A stretch of DNA of 64,000 bases, from NCBI GenBank assembly GCA_947479055.1, contig CANJYE010000005.1, positions 1 through 64,000 on the forward strand. The letters run 5' to 3'. This document shows positions 16,811 through 25,865 of the stretch, one piece after another. Within the stretch, counting starts at the first letter, position 1; the number at the start of each line of letters is the position of its first letter. Source of the stretch: Erythrobacteraceae bacterium (GTDB taxonomy: Bacteria > Pseudomonadota > Alphaproteobacteria > Sphingomonadales > Sphingomonadaceae). The notes beneath the pieces were generated by a model. The model saw nothing but the letters and a program-made list of their open reading frames with translations. It ran no database searches and was not told the origin of the DNA. Made by a program: the position numbers and the translations under genes.

Positions 16811-18223
16811 TCAGGCTGGTCGGATGAATTGCTCAGGATCAATCGCCAGTTCGACCAGCCGCTTGCGCAGTGTGTTGCGGTTGATCCCCAGCAATTGAGC
16901 TGCCCGCAACTGGTTTCCGGCGGTTTGCGCCAGCGTATGTTCGAATAGTGGCTTCTCGAACGCGGCCAGCGCGCTGTGATAGAGTGTGCCGCTGGCGGGA
17001 GAAGCCTCGCGCAGCCAATGCGCCAGCGCTGCGGCAAAATCGGCGCTGTCAACTGTCGGTGTACTGGCAAGCTTCTCGCCCAGCATGGAGGAAACGGTCG
17101 CGGCGTCGATAACATCCTCGCGAGCCAGCACGGCGAGGCGATAGACGAAATTGCGCAATTCGCGGACATTGCCGCGCCAGGGCTGGCGGGTCAGCAGGTT
17201 GGCCGCTTGCGGATCGAGCTGCCGACGGGGCAAGCCTTCCTCGGCCGCGAGCACAAGGAAGTGGCGGGCCAGCGCCTCGATATCGTCCACCCGTTCGCGC
17301 AGCGGGGGAAGCTGGATCGGCACGACATTGAGCCGGTAATACAAATCCTCGCGGAAGGACCCGGCCGCGATCATCGGGGCAAGGTCCTTGTTGGTCGCCG
17401 CGATGATCCGCACGTCGATGGTGATCTCTTCGCTGCCGCCAACCCGCCGGATTCGTCCGGACTGGAGCGCGCGCAGCAGCCGGGTCTGCGCCTCGATCGG
17501 CATGTCGCCAATTTCGTCGAGAAACAGCGTGCCGCCATTTGCCTGCTCGAACTTGCCGAAGCTGCGCGCGACCGCGCCGGTAAAGGCACCTCGCTCGTGC
17601 CCGAACAGCTCGCTTTCGATCAGGTCCTTGGGGATAGCGGCGGTGTTGACCGCAACGAACGGGCCGGTACGGCGATGACCGAGCTGATGGATCGCTTCGG
17701 CCACCAGTTCCTTGCCCGTGCCGCTTTCGCCCAGGATCAGCACGGTCAGATCGTTGCGCAGCACCCGGGTGATCATCCGGTAGACGCCCTGCATCGACTG
17801 GCTGCGCCCGACCAGCGGCATGCCGCTTTCGCTCGCCTCGTCCTGGCGCGGCACGGCATCGCGCGCGTCGATCGCCTGGCGCACCGCGCGGACCAGTTCA
17901 TCGAGGTCGAACGGCTTGGGGAAATATTCGAACGCCCCGGTATCGCTGGCGCGTACCGCCGTATCGAGCGTGTTCTGGGCCGAGAGGATGATGATCGGCA
18001 TGTCCGGATGCGCCGCACGCACCTGGCCGAGGCTCTCGATCCCGTCGCCATCTTCCAGCATGACATCGGTCAGCATGGCGTCATAGCGCGAGGTCGACAG
18101 CAATCGGTCGCGCCCGGCGATGCTCTCGCAATGATCGACCGCATAGCTTTCCGCTTCCAGCGCGGTCTTCATGACCAGCGCGATCGCTTCGTCATCCTCG
18201 ACCAGAAGGATATGCTCGCTCAT
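16811..18223 (-). CDS. ntrC: Nitrogen regulation response regulator NtrC
   Basis: Sigma-54-dependent activator of nitrogen-assimilation genes. Receiver domain with D53 ([11 protein letters not shown]), AAA+ domain with Walker A GESGTGKE (165-172), an intact GAFTGA loop (212-217) and Walker [14 protein letters not shown], and a C-terminal Fis-type helix-turn-helix ([20 protein letters not shown]). Length is 470 residues. The ATG overlaps the ntrB stop (ATGA). Together with the upstream dusB and ntrB this is the usual nifR3-ntrBC operon of alphaproteobacteria. Confidence 0.96.
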   Translation of the reverse strand: MSEHILLVEDDEAIALVMKTALEAESYAVDHCESIAGRDRLLSTSRYDAMLTDVMLEDGDGIESLGQVRAAHPDMPIIILSAQNTLDTAVRASDTGAFEYFPKPFDLDELVRAVRQAIDARDAVPRQDEASESGMPLVGRSQSMQGVYRMITRVLRNDLTVLILGESGTGKELVAEAIHQLGHRRTGPFVAVNTAAIPKDLIESELFGHERGAFTGAVARSFGKFEQANGGTLFLDEIGDMPIEAQTRLLRALQSGRIRRVGGSEEITIDVRIIAATNKDLAPMIAAGSFREDLYYRLNVVPIQLPPLRERVDDIEALARHFLVLAAEEGLPRRQLDPQAANLLTRQPWRGNVRELRNFVYRLAVLAREDVIDAATVSSMLGEKLASTPTVDSADFAAALAHWLREASPASGTLYHSALAAFEKPLFEHTLAQTAGNQLRAAQLLGINRNTLRKRLVELAIDPEQFIRPA

Positions 18224-19323
18224 GCCTCTCCCTTGCTGCCCGAAGGCCGGGCCATCGGCAGGTGTATGGTGAAATGGGTCCAGCCCCCGGCCCCGTCCCG
18301 CCCAACCTCGTCCCGTTCCTGGCCGATCCGCCCGTTCATGTCGCGCACCAGCTTCTTGACCAGCGCCAAGCCGAGGCCCTGCCCGTTCTTCTTGCTGCTG
18401 ACGAACGGCTCGAAGATATGCTCGGCCAGCGTCGGATCGACTCCCGGCCCATTGTCGCTAACCCTTATTTCGATTGGCAGCTTGATCGGCCGCCCCAGCC
18501 GCAGGGCGTTCATAACAAAGCCGCTGACGAAGCGGGTGCGCAGGACGATCTTCGGTTCGTTCCCCGTCTTGCAGGCATCGCGCGCGTTGGAAATGAGGTT
18601 GATCAAGACCTGTACCAGACCGTCGGCATTGCCGAGAACCGGGGGCAGCGAGGGATCGAATTCCTCGACCAACTGCACCCCCTCGTCACCCGCGGCCTCA
18701 ACCACGCTGCGGGCGCGGCGGATGATTTCGTGCAGGTTGAGCGGCTCGACCGGCTCGGGCTGTTCGCGGCCCAGCGACTGCATCCGGTCAACCAGCTTGG
18801 CAATCCGGTCTACCTCGTCGGCGATCAGCGTGGTCATCGCCCGTCCCTTGTCCTCGACATTGCGGGCCAGCAATTGCGCCGCGCCGCGAATGGCTGCGAG
18901 CGGGTTCTTGATTTCATGGGCGAGGATTGCCGGTGCCCGCAGCGCGGCCGCATCGGCGTTCTCCAGCCGTTCGACATTACCGCTGATCTGGAGCGACAGC
19001 ACCTGCCATCCGGGCGAGCCGTTGATCGGTGACAGCGTCAGGTCGAACTGGCGGGCGGGCTGACCCGACATGCGGATCGCGACCGAATGCGCGGAAAGCT
19101 GGGAATCGCCTCGCTCCATCCAGTCGAGAATGCGGGCCTCCTCGAAATCGAGGATATCGCTAACCCGCCGCCCGACCATCCGCCGCGCGCTGGCCCCGAT
19201 CAATTGTTCGGAAGCGGGATTGGCACTGTGAATCGCCAGATCCGGTTCGAGCAGCAGGATGCCGAGTGCCAGACTGGCCAGCAGGCGATCGGCATCGGGG
19301 GCCCCGCTGCCGGGATCGCTCAC
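18220..19323 (-). CDS. ntrB: Nitrogen regulation sensor kinase NtrB
   Basis: Cytosolic kinase/phosphatase that controls NtrC according to nitrogen status, usually through PII. It has no membrane segment. A PAS domain occupies about 10-120, H136 lies in [12 protein letters not shown], and the ATP-binding domain shows [15 protein letters not shown] and [12 protein letters not shown]. Length is 367 residues. The GTG start overlaps the dusB stop by four bases (GTGA). Confidence 0.95.
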   Translation of the reverse strand: MSDPGSGAPDADRLLASLALGILLLEPDLAIHSANPASEQLIGASARRMVGRRVSDILDFEEARILDWMERGDSQLSAHSVAIRMSGQPARQFDLTLSPINGSPGWQVLSLQISGNVERLENADAAALRAPAILAHEIKNPLAAIRGAAQLLARNVEDKGRAMTTLIADEVDRIAKLVDRMQSLGREQPEPVEPLNLHEIIRRARSVVEAAGDEGVQLVEEFDPSLPPVLGNADGLVQVLINLISNARDACKTGNEPKIVLRTRFVSGFVMNALRLGRPIKLPIEIRVSDNGPGVDPTLAEHIFEPFVSSKKNGQGLGLALVKKLVRDMNGRIGQERDEVGRDGAGGWTHFTIHLPMARPSGSKGEA

Positions 19324-20336
19324 GCCGCGCGCCGGCTCAGGAGCGGTTCGTAAAAGCGAGCCAGTTCGTCCAGCACCACTTGCGGATCATCGATGAAGTT
19401 TACCCGGTTGCGGAATTCGGCCGAACCGTGCAACCCCTTGGTGTACCAGCCCAGATGCTTTCGCGCGACCCGCGTGCCGACATCCTTGCCATAGAGCGCC
19501 AGCATGCCGCGATAATGCTCGCACAGAACGGCGTATTGTTCATCAACGCCGGGATCGGGCAATTGCTGCCCGGTCCGCCACCAATGCATCACCTGTCCCA
19601 GCAGCCACGGCTTGCCATAGGCACCCCGCCCGATCATCACCCCGTCCGCACCGCTCTGTTCCAGCGCACTGGCCGCATCGGCAATCCCGCAGATGTCGCC
19701 ATTGACGATCACCGGCAGCGACACCGCCTGCTTGACCTTGCGCACGAACGACCAGTCGGCCGAACCCTTGTACATCTGGTTGCGCGTGCGGCCGTGAACT
19801 GTGATCAGCTGCGCGCCCAGATCCTGCGCAATCCGCGCCAGTTCCGGGGCGTTGAGCGAGGAATGGTCCCAGCCCATCCGCATCTTGACCGTGACCGGCA
19901 CCGACACCGCCTTGACCGTCGCCTCGATCAGGCTGGCGGCCAGTGGCAGGTCGCGCATCAGGGCGGAACCGGCATCGCCATTGACCACCTTCTTCACCGG
20001 GCAGCCCATGTTGATATCGATGATCGCCGCGCCGCGATCCTCGTTCAGTTTCGCAGCTTCCGCCATTTCGGCAGGATTGCAGCCGGCCAGCTGGACCGAG
20101 ACCGGCTCCTCGATCCCGTCCCACGCAGCCTTCTGCAAGGACTGGCGCGTCTCGCGGATCATCGCCGGGCTGGCGATCATCTCGGTAACATTGAGACCGG
20201 AGCCATAGCGCCGCACCAGCGTGCGGAACGGCATGTCGGTGACGCCGGTCATCGGCGCCAGAATCACCGGGCAATCGACCGTCAGCGGGCCGATCTTGAT
20301 GGCGTGCAGCGCCGGAGGGGTGGGCAGCGGGTTCAT
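19320..20336 (-). CDS. dusB: tRNA-dihydrouridine synthase (DusB/NifR3)
   Basis: Flavin enzyme that reduces uridine to dihydrouridine in tRNA D loops. The TIM barrel shows LAPMTGVTD at the start, the catalytic C112 in [17 protein letters not shown], and the FMN-binding VHGRTR and VNGDI...[11 protein letters not shown] stretches. Length is 338 residues. It is the first gene of the dusB-ntrBC operon. The start ATG at 20336 leaves a short divergent spacer to ispDF. Confidence 0.95.
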   Translation of the reverse strand: MNPLPTPPALHAIKIGPLTVDCPVILAPMTGVTDMPFRTLVRRYGSGLNVTEMIASPAMIRETRQSLQKAAWDGIEEPVSVQLAGCNPAEMAEAAKLNEDRGAAIIDINMGCPVKKVVNGDAGSALMRDLPLAASLIEATVKAVSVPVTVKMRMGWDHSSLNAPELARIAQDLGAQLITVHGRTRNQMYKGSADWSFVRKVKQAVSLPVIVNGDICGIADAASALEQSGADGVMIGRGAYGKPWLLGQVMHWWRTGQQLPDPGVDEQYAVLCEHYRGMLALYGKDVGTRVARKHLGWYTKGLHGSAEFRNRVNFIDDPQVVLDELARFYEPLLSRRAA

Positions 20337-20414
20337 GGTTCGTCGGGTGCCTAAAAAACAGGCAGGCGCATAGTGGATTGCGGGACCCTCGGCAAGCAGT
20401 TACCGCGCGGGGCG

Positions 20415-21572
20415 ATGACGCAAGGCCCCTCCCCCCACCGCCCGCCTTTCGCTGCGGTGATCGTCGCGGCCGGGAAAGGCCTGCGCGCAGGGCAGCCTGT
20501 CCCCAAGCAGTTCGCCCGCTGGCGGGGTAAGCCGGTGCTGCGCCATTCGGCCGAGACACTGGTAATGGCCGGAGCTTCGCCGCTGGTGGTGGCTATCCCG
20601 CAAGGGGCCGAGGAGATCGCCCACGCGGCGCTGGATGGCATTGCAGGAGTGCGTTTGGTCTCTGGCGGCGCGACCCGGCAGGCCTCGGTGCAGGCGGCGC
20701 TGGAAAGCCTCGAGGCCGACACACCCGCGCTGGTGCTGATCCACGATGCGGCCCGGCCGGACCTGCCGGTTACGGTGATCGACCGCCTGCTGGCGGGGCT
20801 CGCCAGCGTTCCCGGCGCCATCCCGGTCCTGCCGGTGGTGGACAGCCTCGCGCTCGATGCCGGGGGGCACATGGGTGCAACGGCGGATCGCGATGCCCTG
20901 CGCCGGGTACAGACCCCGCAGGGGTTCCATTATCCCGCCATCCTCGCCGCCCATCGGGCCCTTTCGCCGACAACCAATGCCGGTGACGATGCCCAGGTCG
21001 CCCGCGCCGCCGGCCTCGCCGTGGCACTGGTCGAGGGTGACGAGAGATTGCGCAAGCTGACCTTCGCGGAGGATTTCATGGGTGAGACCATTCCGGTCCG
21101 GACCGGCAGCGGCTTCGATGTCCATCGCCTTGTTGATGGCGAGGAATTGTGGCTGTGCGGAGTGAAGATCGAGCACCACCGGGGCCTGTCGGGCCACAGC
21201 GATGCCGATGTCGCGATCCACGCGCTGGTCGATGCACTGCTCGGCGCGGTAGGCCAGGGCGATATCGGCAGCCATTTTCCGCCAAGCGACCCGCAATGGC
21301 GCGGGGCTTCGTCCGACCGCTTCCTCGCCCATGCCGTCGCGCAGGTCGATGCGGCGGGCTACCGGGTGGGCAATGTCGATGTGACGATCATCTGCGAAGC
21401 CCCCAAAATCGGCCCCCATCGCGAGGCGATGCGCGCCCGGCTGGCCGCGATCATGGCGGTTGACATCGGCGCGGTAAGCGTCAAGGCGACCACCACCGAG
21501 CGGCTCGGCCTGACCGGCAGGGGCGAAGGCATCGCCGCACAGGCCGTGGCGACCGTGCTCCTGCGCAATTGA
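20415..21572 (+). CDS. ispDF: Bifunctional IspD/IspF enzyme of the MEP pathway
   Basis: Two steps of isoprenoid precursor synthesis in one chain. The N-terminal half is the cytidylyltransferase (IspD), with AAGKGLRAG near residue 17 and HDAARPDLP. The C-terminal half, from about 225, is the 2-C-methyl-erythritol 2,4-cyclodiphosphate synthase (IspF), with GSGFDVHRL and GLSGHSDADVAIHALVDALLG, the zinc-binding aspartate and histidines. Such fusions are known in alphaproteobacteria. I chose the ATG at 20415 (MTQGPSPH) over a GTG at 20373 because the IspD domain begins just after it. Confidence 0.95.
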   Translation: MTQGPSPHRPPFAAVIVAAGKGLRAGQPVPKQFARWRGKPVLRHSAETLVMAGASPLVVAIPQGAEEIAHAALDGIAGVRLVSGGATRQASVQAALESLEADTPALVLIHDAARPDLPVTVIDRLLAGLASVPGAIPVLPVVDSLALDAGGHMGATADRDALRRVQTPQGFHYPAILAAHRALSPTTNAGDDAQVARAAGLAVALVEGDERLRKLTFAEDFMGETIPVRTGSGFDVHRLVDGEELWLCGVKIEHHRGLSGHSDADVAIHALVDALLGAVGQGDIGSHFPPSDPQWRGASSDRFLAHAVAQVDAAGYRVGNVDVTIICEAPKIGPHREAMRARLAAIMAVDIGAVSVKATTTERLGLTGRGEGIAAQAVATVLLRN

Positions 21573-21607
21573 AATCGCCCGAACCCTTTTTATACAAAGA
21601 TTTTCCT

Positions 21608-22111
21608 GTGACCGATTCCATTCTCCCTGACGATATTGTTGCGCTGGCCCGGCGCGTGATCGAAGAAAATGTCGCCGCCGGGCGCAAGCTGGCGCTCGCG
21701 GAAAGCTGCACTGGCGGCCTCGTCGCTGCCGCGCTGACCGAGATTCCCGGTTCCTCTGCTGTTCTCGACCGGGGGTTCGTGACCTATTCCAACGAAGCGA
21801 AGCAGGAACTGCTGGGCGTCGCATCCGACATCATCGAGACGTTCGGAGCGGTTTCGATCGCCTGCGTCTGGGCGATGGCGCAAGGCGCGCTCAAGCGCAG
21901 CAACGCCGATGTGGCTGTGGCGATCAGCGGCGTCGCCGGTCCCGATGGCGGGACGGAGCAGAAGCCGGTCGGCACCGTCGTGTTCGCGCGGGCCCGTCGT
22001 GGCGAGGACGGGAGCGATCCCGAAGCCGAATTGCGCAATTTCGACGTCACCGGGCGCGGCGACGTGCGCCGTCAGGCGACGCTCGTCGCGCTGGAGCTCC
22101 TGCTGCCGTAA
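21608..22111 (+). CDS. CinA C-terminal domain protein (NMN amidohydrolase-like)
   Basis: A stand-alone CinA C-terminal domain of 167 residues, the family of PncC nicotinamide-nucleotide amidase, which recycles NMN. Typical blocks are LALAESCTGGL, PGSSAVLDRGFVTYSNEAK and AISGVAGPDGGTEQKPVGTV. The GTG at 21608 gives the expected family N-terminus; a TTG at 21569 overlapping the ispDF stop is the alternative. Its 3' end overlaps the convergent Coq10/RatA gene by 40 bases. Confidence 0.88.
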   Translation: MTDSILPDDIVALARRVIEENVAAGRKLALAESCTGGLVAAALTEIPGSSAVLDRGFVTYSNEAKQELLGVASDIIETFGAVSIACVWAMAQGALKRSNADVAVAISGVAGPDGGTEQKPVGTVVFARARRGEDGSDPEAELRNFDVTGRGDVRRQATLVALELLLP

Positions 22112-22533
22112 AGAACGTCGGCGCGCTCCTCGAAGGCGTTGACCATCTTGCGAAAGGCGCGGTCGAAATATTGACCGGCCAGCTTTTCGAACATGGCGTT
22201 GCGGAATGTGAAATCGACACTGAAATCGATCTCGCAGCCGCCGTCCGCCAGCGGCACGAACCGCCAGACATTGTCGAGATCGCGCAATGGCCCATCGACA
22301 TAATGGACCCTGATCTCGCCCGGCCTGACCTTGGCCACGCGCGAGGTGAATTTCTCGCGGATGGCCTTGAAGCCGACCAGCATGTCGGCCACCATCTCGT
22401 GTCCGTCATCAGAACGGATGCGGGTGGCGATCACCCAGGGCAGGAACTCGCTGTAATGGGCGACATCAGCGACCAGATCGAACATCTGCTCGGTACTGTA
22501 GGGCAAGCGCCGGACTTCGCGAATTCCGGGCAT
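22072..22533 (-). CDS. RatA/Coq10-type START-domain protein
   Basis: A 153-residue polyketide-cyclase/START fold protein of the Coq10-RatA family. Coq10 binds ubiquinone and supports respiration. The E. coli relative RatA was reported to block ribosome association, so databases often call it a toxin. Visible family blocks are YSTEQMFDLVADVAHYSEFLPW and VDFTFRNAMFEKLAG. The start shares one base with the lipA stop (TGATG), so it is coupled to lipA. In an alphaproteobacterium, the ubiquinone role is the more likely one (inference). Confidence 0.85.
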   Translation of the reverse strand: MPGIREVRRLPYSTEQMFDLVADVAHYSEFLPWVIATRIRSDDGHEMVADMLVGFKAIREKFTSRVAKVRPGEIRVHYVDGPLRDLDNVWRFVPLADGGCEIDFSVDFTFRNAMFEKLAGQYFDRAFRKMVNAFEERADVLYGSRSSSATSVA

Positions 22534-23459
22534 CAGACGGCCTGCTTGTCCAGCTTTGCCTGCCGCGCCGCGCGCATCGCCTGAAAATCCTCACCGGCGT
22601 GGTAGCTCGAACGGGTCAGCGGACTGGCCGCGACCTGCAGAAAGCCCTTGGCCCGGGCAATCGCGCCATAAGCCCCGAACGCCTGCGGCGTCACGAATTC
22701 TTCGACCCGCGCATGCTTCGGCGTGGGCTGGAGGTACTGGCCCATGGTGAGGAAATCGACCCCGGCACAGCGCATGTCATCCATCACCTGATGAACTTCG
22801 AGCCGCTGTTCGCCCAGCCCCAGCATGATCCCGGACTTGGTGAAGATCAGCGGATCGTGCCGCTTCACTTCCTCCAGCAGTCGCAACGAGGCGTAATAGC
22901 GAGCACCGGGGCGGATGGTGGGATAGAGCCGGGGCACGGTTTCGAGATTGTGGTTGTAGACATCCGGTCCGGCGGCAACGATCGATTCCACTGCTTCGCG
23001 CATCTTGCCACGGAAATCGGGAGTAAGAATCTCGATGGTGGTAGTCGGCGCGGTGCGCCGCAGCGCCTCGATCACCTTGACGAACTGCCCCGCCCCGCCA
23101 TCGGGCAGATCGTCGCGATCGACCGAGGTGATGACGATATGTTCGAGCCCCAGTTGCGCGGCGGCGCTGGCGACATGGTCCGGTTCCAGCGGATCAACCG
23201 CGCGCGGCATCCCGGTCTTGACGTTGCAGAAAGCGCAGGCCCGGGTGCAGACATCGCCCAGGATCATCACCGTGGCGTGCTTCTTGGTCCAGCATTCCCC
23301 GATGTTGGGGCAGGCCGCTTCCTCGCACACGGTGTTCAGCCGCAGGTCGCGCATCAGCTTGCGGGTGTCGTTGTAGCCCTTGCTGACCGGGGCCTTGACC
23401 CGGATCCAGTCCGGCTTGCGCTGGCGAGGGTTCGCGCCTTCGGGTGACAGGTCGTTCAT
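22533..23459 (-). CDS. lipA: Lipoyl synthase
   Basis: Radical-SAM enzyme that inserts two sulfurs into octanoyl groups to make lipoyl cofactor, needed by the pyruvate dehydrogenase encoded further along. The auxiliary cluster cysteines are C45, C50 and C56 ([12 protein letters not shown]) and the radical-SAM cysteines are C71, C75 and C78 (CTRACAFC). The C-terminal RSSYHAG with its conserved serine is present. The ATG at 23459 (MNDLSPEG) was preferred to a GTG three codons upstream. It is divergent from the carbonic anhydrase gene. Confidence 0.97.
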   Translation of the reverse strand: MNDLSPEGANPRQRKPDWIRVKAPVSKGYNDTRKLMRDLRLNTVCEEAACPNIGECWTKKHATVMILGDVCTRACAFCNVKTGMPRAVDPLEPDHVASAAAQLGLEHIVITSVDRDDLPDGGAGQFVKVIEALRRTAPTTTIEILTPDFRGKMREAVESIVAAGPDVYNHNLETVPRLYPTIRPGARYYASLRLLEEVKRHDPLIFTKSGIMLGLGEQRLEVHQVMDDMRCAGVDFLTMGQYLQPTPKHARVEEFVTPQAFGAYGAIARAKGFLQVAASPLTRSSYHAGEDFQAMRAARQAKLDKQAV

Positions 23460-23524
23460 GCGGCCCACTTAGGAGCAAAACTGCCCTCTTGCCAGTGACA
23501 ATGGAGCAAGGCATGGAGCGACCC

Positions 23525-24178
23525 ATGACGAGCCCATCCAGCACTGAACTTGACCGCCTGATTGCCGGCTACCAGCGCTTTCGCGACACCGGCTGGACCC
23601 CGAAGCGTGAACGTTGGGCTGCTCTGAATGATGGCCAGAAGCCAGGCACAATGGTGATTGCGTGTTCGGATAGCAGGGTCGATCCTTCCCAGATATTCGA
23701 TGTCGATCCCGGGCAGATATTTGTGGTCCGCAACGTCGCGGCGATGGTTCCTCCGTTCGAGACATCGCCCGGCCACCATGGTGTTTCCGCGGCGCTCGAA
23801 TTTGCCGTCCAGGTGCTGGAGGTTGAGCAGATTCTGGTTATGGGTCACGGGTTTTGTGGCGGCTGCAGGGTTGCTCTCACCCAGGAACTGCACGGCAGCG
23901 AACCCGGAGAAGGCGGCTTCATCGCGGACTGGATTGGGATGCTGGACGAGGTCCGGATGGAAGTGGTCTCACAGCACGGAACGCATGGCCACGCGGCAGA
24001 GCGGGCAATGGAACTGGCTGGCGTGCGCGCCAGCCTTGCCAACCTGAGGACATTTCCCTGCGTCCGCAGGAAGGAGCGTGAGGGCGAACTGACACTGCGC
24101 GGCGCCTTCTTCGCCATATCGGACGGAATTCTCCACATACTTGACGAGGCGACCGGAGAATTTTCGCCGGTGATCTGA
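23525..24178 (+). CDS. Beta-class carbonic anhydrase
   Basis: Interconverts CO2 and bicarbonate. Zinc ligands C47, H108 and C111 and the D49-R51 dyad are visible in ACSDSRVDP and MGHGFCGGC. The protein has 217 residues, with no signal peptide, so it is cytosolic. The ATG at 23525 has GGAG six bases upstream and is preferred to ATGs at 23501 and 23513. A strong bidirectional-looking hairpin follows the gene. Confidence 0.94.
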   Translation: MTSPSSTELDRLIAGYQRFRDTGWTPKRERWAALNDGQKPGTMVIACSDSRVDPSQIFDVDPGQIFVVRNVAAMVPPFETSPGHHGVSAALEFAVQVLEVEQILVMGHGFCGGCRVALTQELHGSEPGEGGFIADWIGMLDEVRMEVVSQHGTHGHAAERAMELAGVRASLANLRTFPCVRRKEREGELTLRGAFFAISDGILHILDEATGEFSPVI

Positions 24179-24218
24179 CTTCGCGCTAGCGGCTGGAGCG
24201 CGAGACGGGTGCAAATGA

Positions 24219-24246
24219 AAAGGGCGGCAGTTACTTGCCGCCCTTT
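24219..24246. terminator. Hairpin between two convergent genes
   Basis: An 11-bp perfect stem, AAAGGGCGGCA (24219-24229) and TGCCGCCCTTT (24236-24246), with a six-base loop, lies between the carbonic anhydrase stop and the end of the opposing gene. The A and T ends of the stem make it usable on both strands. Confidence 0.8.
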
Positions 24247-24269
24247 CCTTGATCCCAGCGTGCCTGCTC

Positions 24270-25589
24270 TCAGCCGGCCGGAGTGGCCGCCGCAGCAGTC
24301 TTCGTGGCGATCAGCGCCTGCCAGAGCTTGGCAACTGTGAGGCGCGGGCCGGTCACCTTTGCAAAGGCGTCGTTGGCCTCCGCATTCTTGCCGAGGCCGT
24401 AGTCGGCGATGCCCAGTCGGGTCTGCGCGACATTCGCGTCGATCCCGCCCTTGGCCAGCGCCAGCTTGTACATTTCTTCGGCCTGGTCGAACATGTCATA
24501 ATTCAACGAAACGTCAGCGGCGAGCAGCGCCGTCTTGCCGTCGGCGGCGCCCCTGGCTTCCTTGACCAGTGCGGGGATCGAGGCCTTGTCCGCCGCAATG
24601 CGCGAAGTGGCGTTGGTGTTGGCGTCGTTGACCCAGGCGTCGGTTGTCTTCAGCTTGCCCTTGGCGGCGGCCCGGCTGATCAGCGAGGCGACTTCGCCCG
24701 GATTCTTGCGGGGGTCCGCGGTCTCGATATACTCCTTGTACTCGCCCTGGACATATTGCGCATCATTGTCGAGCGCGCCGGAGCGGTCCATCAGCCGGAA
24801 CAGGTCGAGCGTGGCCTGCGGATCGAGCCCGGCGAAGGTCCGGATCATCTGGGTAGCAGCCAGCCAGTTGAAATTGCTGGGATGCTCTTCGACCAGCATA
24901 GTGGAGAAGAAGATCGCTTCCGGGGCGAGCTTGGCCTTGTAGGCGACAACCTGGGCACGGCTGATCCAGTCCTCCGGGATGGCGAGACCAGCGGCCTTGC
25001 GCGACGCGATGGTCTGCTTGGCGGCGGTGAGACCTTCCTGCGCCATGTTGGCAGCGCCATAGGCCTGCATCATAAGCGGCAGGAGCTGCTCATGCTGGAA
25101 GCCGAGGTCGGACGACGTCTTGAGCGCCTTGGCGGCGGTCATGTAGTCCTTCGAGGCATAGGCAAAATTGCCGAGGTAAAACTGGAACTGCGGCAGCTGC
25201 GCGGCATCGATCCGGCCGCTGTCGATCATCATCTGCGCGCCGCGCTGGCGGGCGGCCATGTCGCCATTGTAGCCACCCAGCGTCACGAAGAACTGGCCAG
25301 CCAGCAGCATGTCCTGCGGGGTCTTGGCGGCGGCAGCGGCGGCATCGGCCATCGGCATCGCTTCAGTGGCACCGGCGGCGAGCTTGGCCGGATCGGCCTT
25401 CAGCTTCTCGATTTCGTCGACCTTCTTCTGCAACGGCATGGCCGCTGCGACGAATTCCTTGGAATTGGTGCCGCCACTGCTCTTCGCTTCAGCCGGGATC
25501 GCGCTCATTCCGAAACCGGAAATGGCAAGCCCTGCGGCCACGGCCATGGCCAATGCGCTGTTCGACTTGAACCGGAACATACCCCGCAT
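24270..25589 (-). CDS. Exported TPR-like helical repeat protein, unknown role
   Basis: A 439-residue protein with a signal peptide (hydrophobic about 11-28, cleavage near AEA) followed by an Ala-rich, all-helical region with tetratricopeptide-like periodicity (for example FYLGNFAYASKDYMTAAKALK and DMFDQAEEMYKLALAKG). It probably works as a periplasmic scaffold. The ATG at 25589 has a strong AGGAGA site six bases upstream; longer frames have no such site. It is divergent from gyrA. I do not recognise a named family, and TPR identification is by eye. Confidence 0.75.
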   Translation of the reverse strand: MRGMFRFKSNSALAMAVAAGLAISGFGMSAIPAEAKSSGGTNSKEFVAAAMPLQKKVDEIEKLKADPAKLAAGATEAMPMADAAAAAAKTPQDMLLAGQFFVTLGGYNGDMAARQRGAQMMIDSGRIDAAQLPQFQFYLGNFAYASKDYMTAAKALKTSSDLGFQHEQLLPLMMQAYGAANMAQEGLTAAKQTIASRKAAGLAIPEDWISRAQVVAYKAKLAPEAIFFSTMLVEEHPSNFNWLAATQMIRTFAGLDPQATLDLFRLMDRSGALDNDAQYVQGEYKEYIETADPRKNPGEVASLISRAAAKGKLKTTDAWVNDANTNATSRIAADKASIPALVKEARGAADGKTALLAADVSLNYDMFDQAEEMYKLALAKGGIDANVAQTRLGIADYGLGKNAEANDAFAKVTGPRLTVAKLWQALIATKTAAAATPAG

Positions 25590-25865
25590 GCATCTTCTCC
25601 TAAACGGGCCCCTGGGACGGGCCGGATGAGTCCTTTTGCCGGTGCTACTGCATAGAAACAGCCTTCTTGGCAACTGCAAGCTTGCTACAATCCGTCCTGT
25701 GAACCGCGATTGAATGGTCTCGTAGCGCAGCATTCACCCGGATCGTCGAGCCGCACCGTCATATGTGGAAAAAGCGCGCGGGCGAAGCGGGTTTGCTGGC
25801 CTTGCCCACCACTTTGCCCTAACCCCGTCCGACACAAGAAAAAGCATGGAAAGACCCCTCAGGAC

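Noticed and set aside
16976-19063. A 695-codon plus-strand frame over ntrC and ntrB
   Set aside because: Shadow of two well-supported genes; long antisense frames are expected at this GC content.
22072-22533. RatA-like protein as part of a toxin-antitoxin pair
   Set aside because: No RatB-like partner gene lies next to it; the neighbour is lipA, and a Coq10-type ubiquinone role is more plausible.
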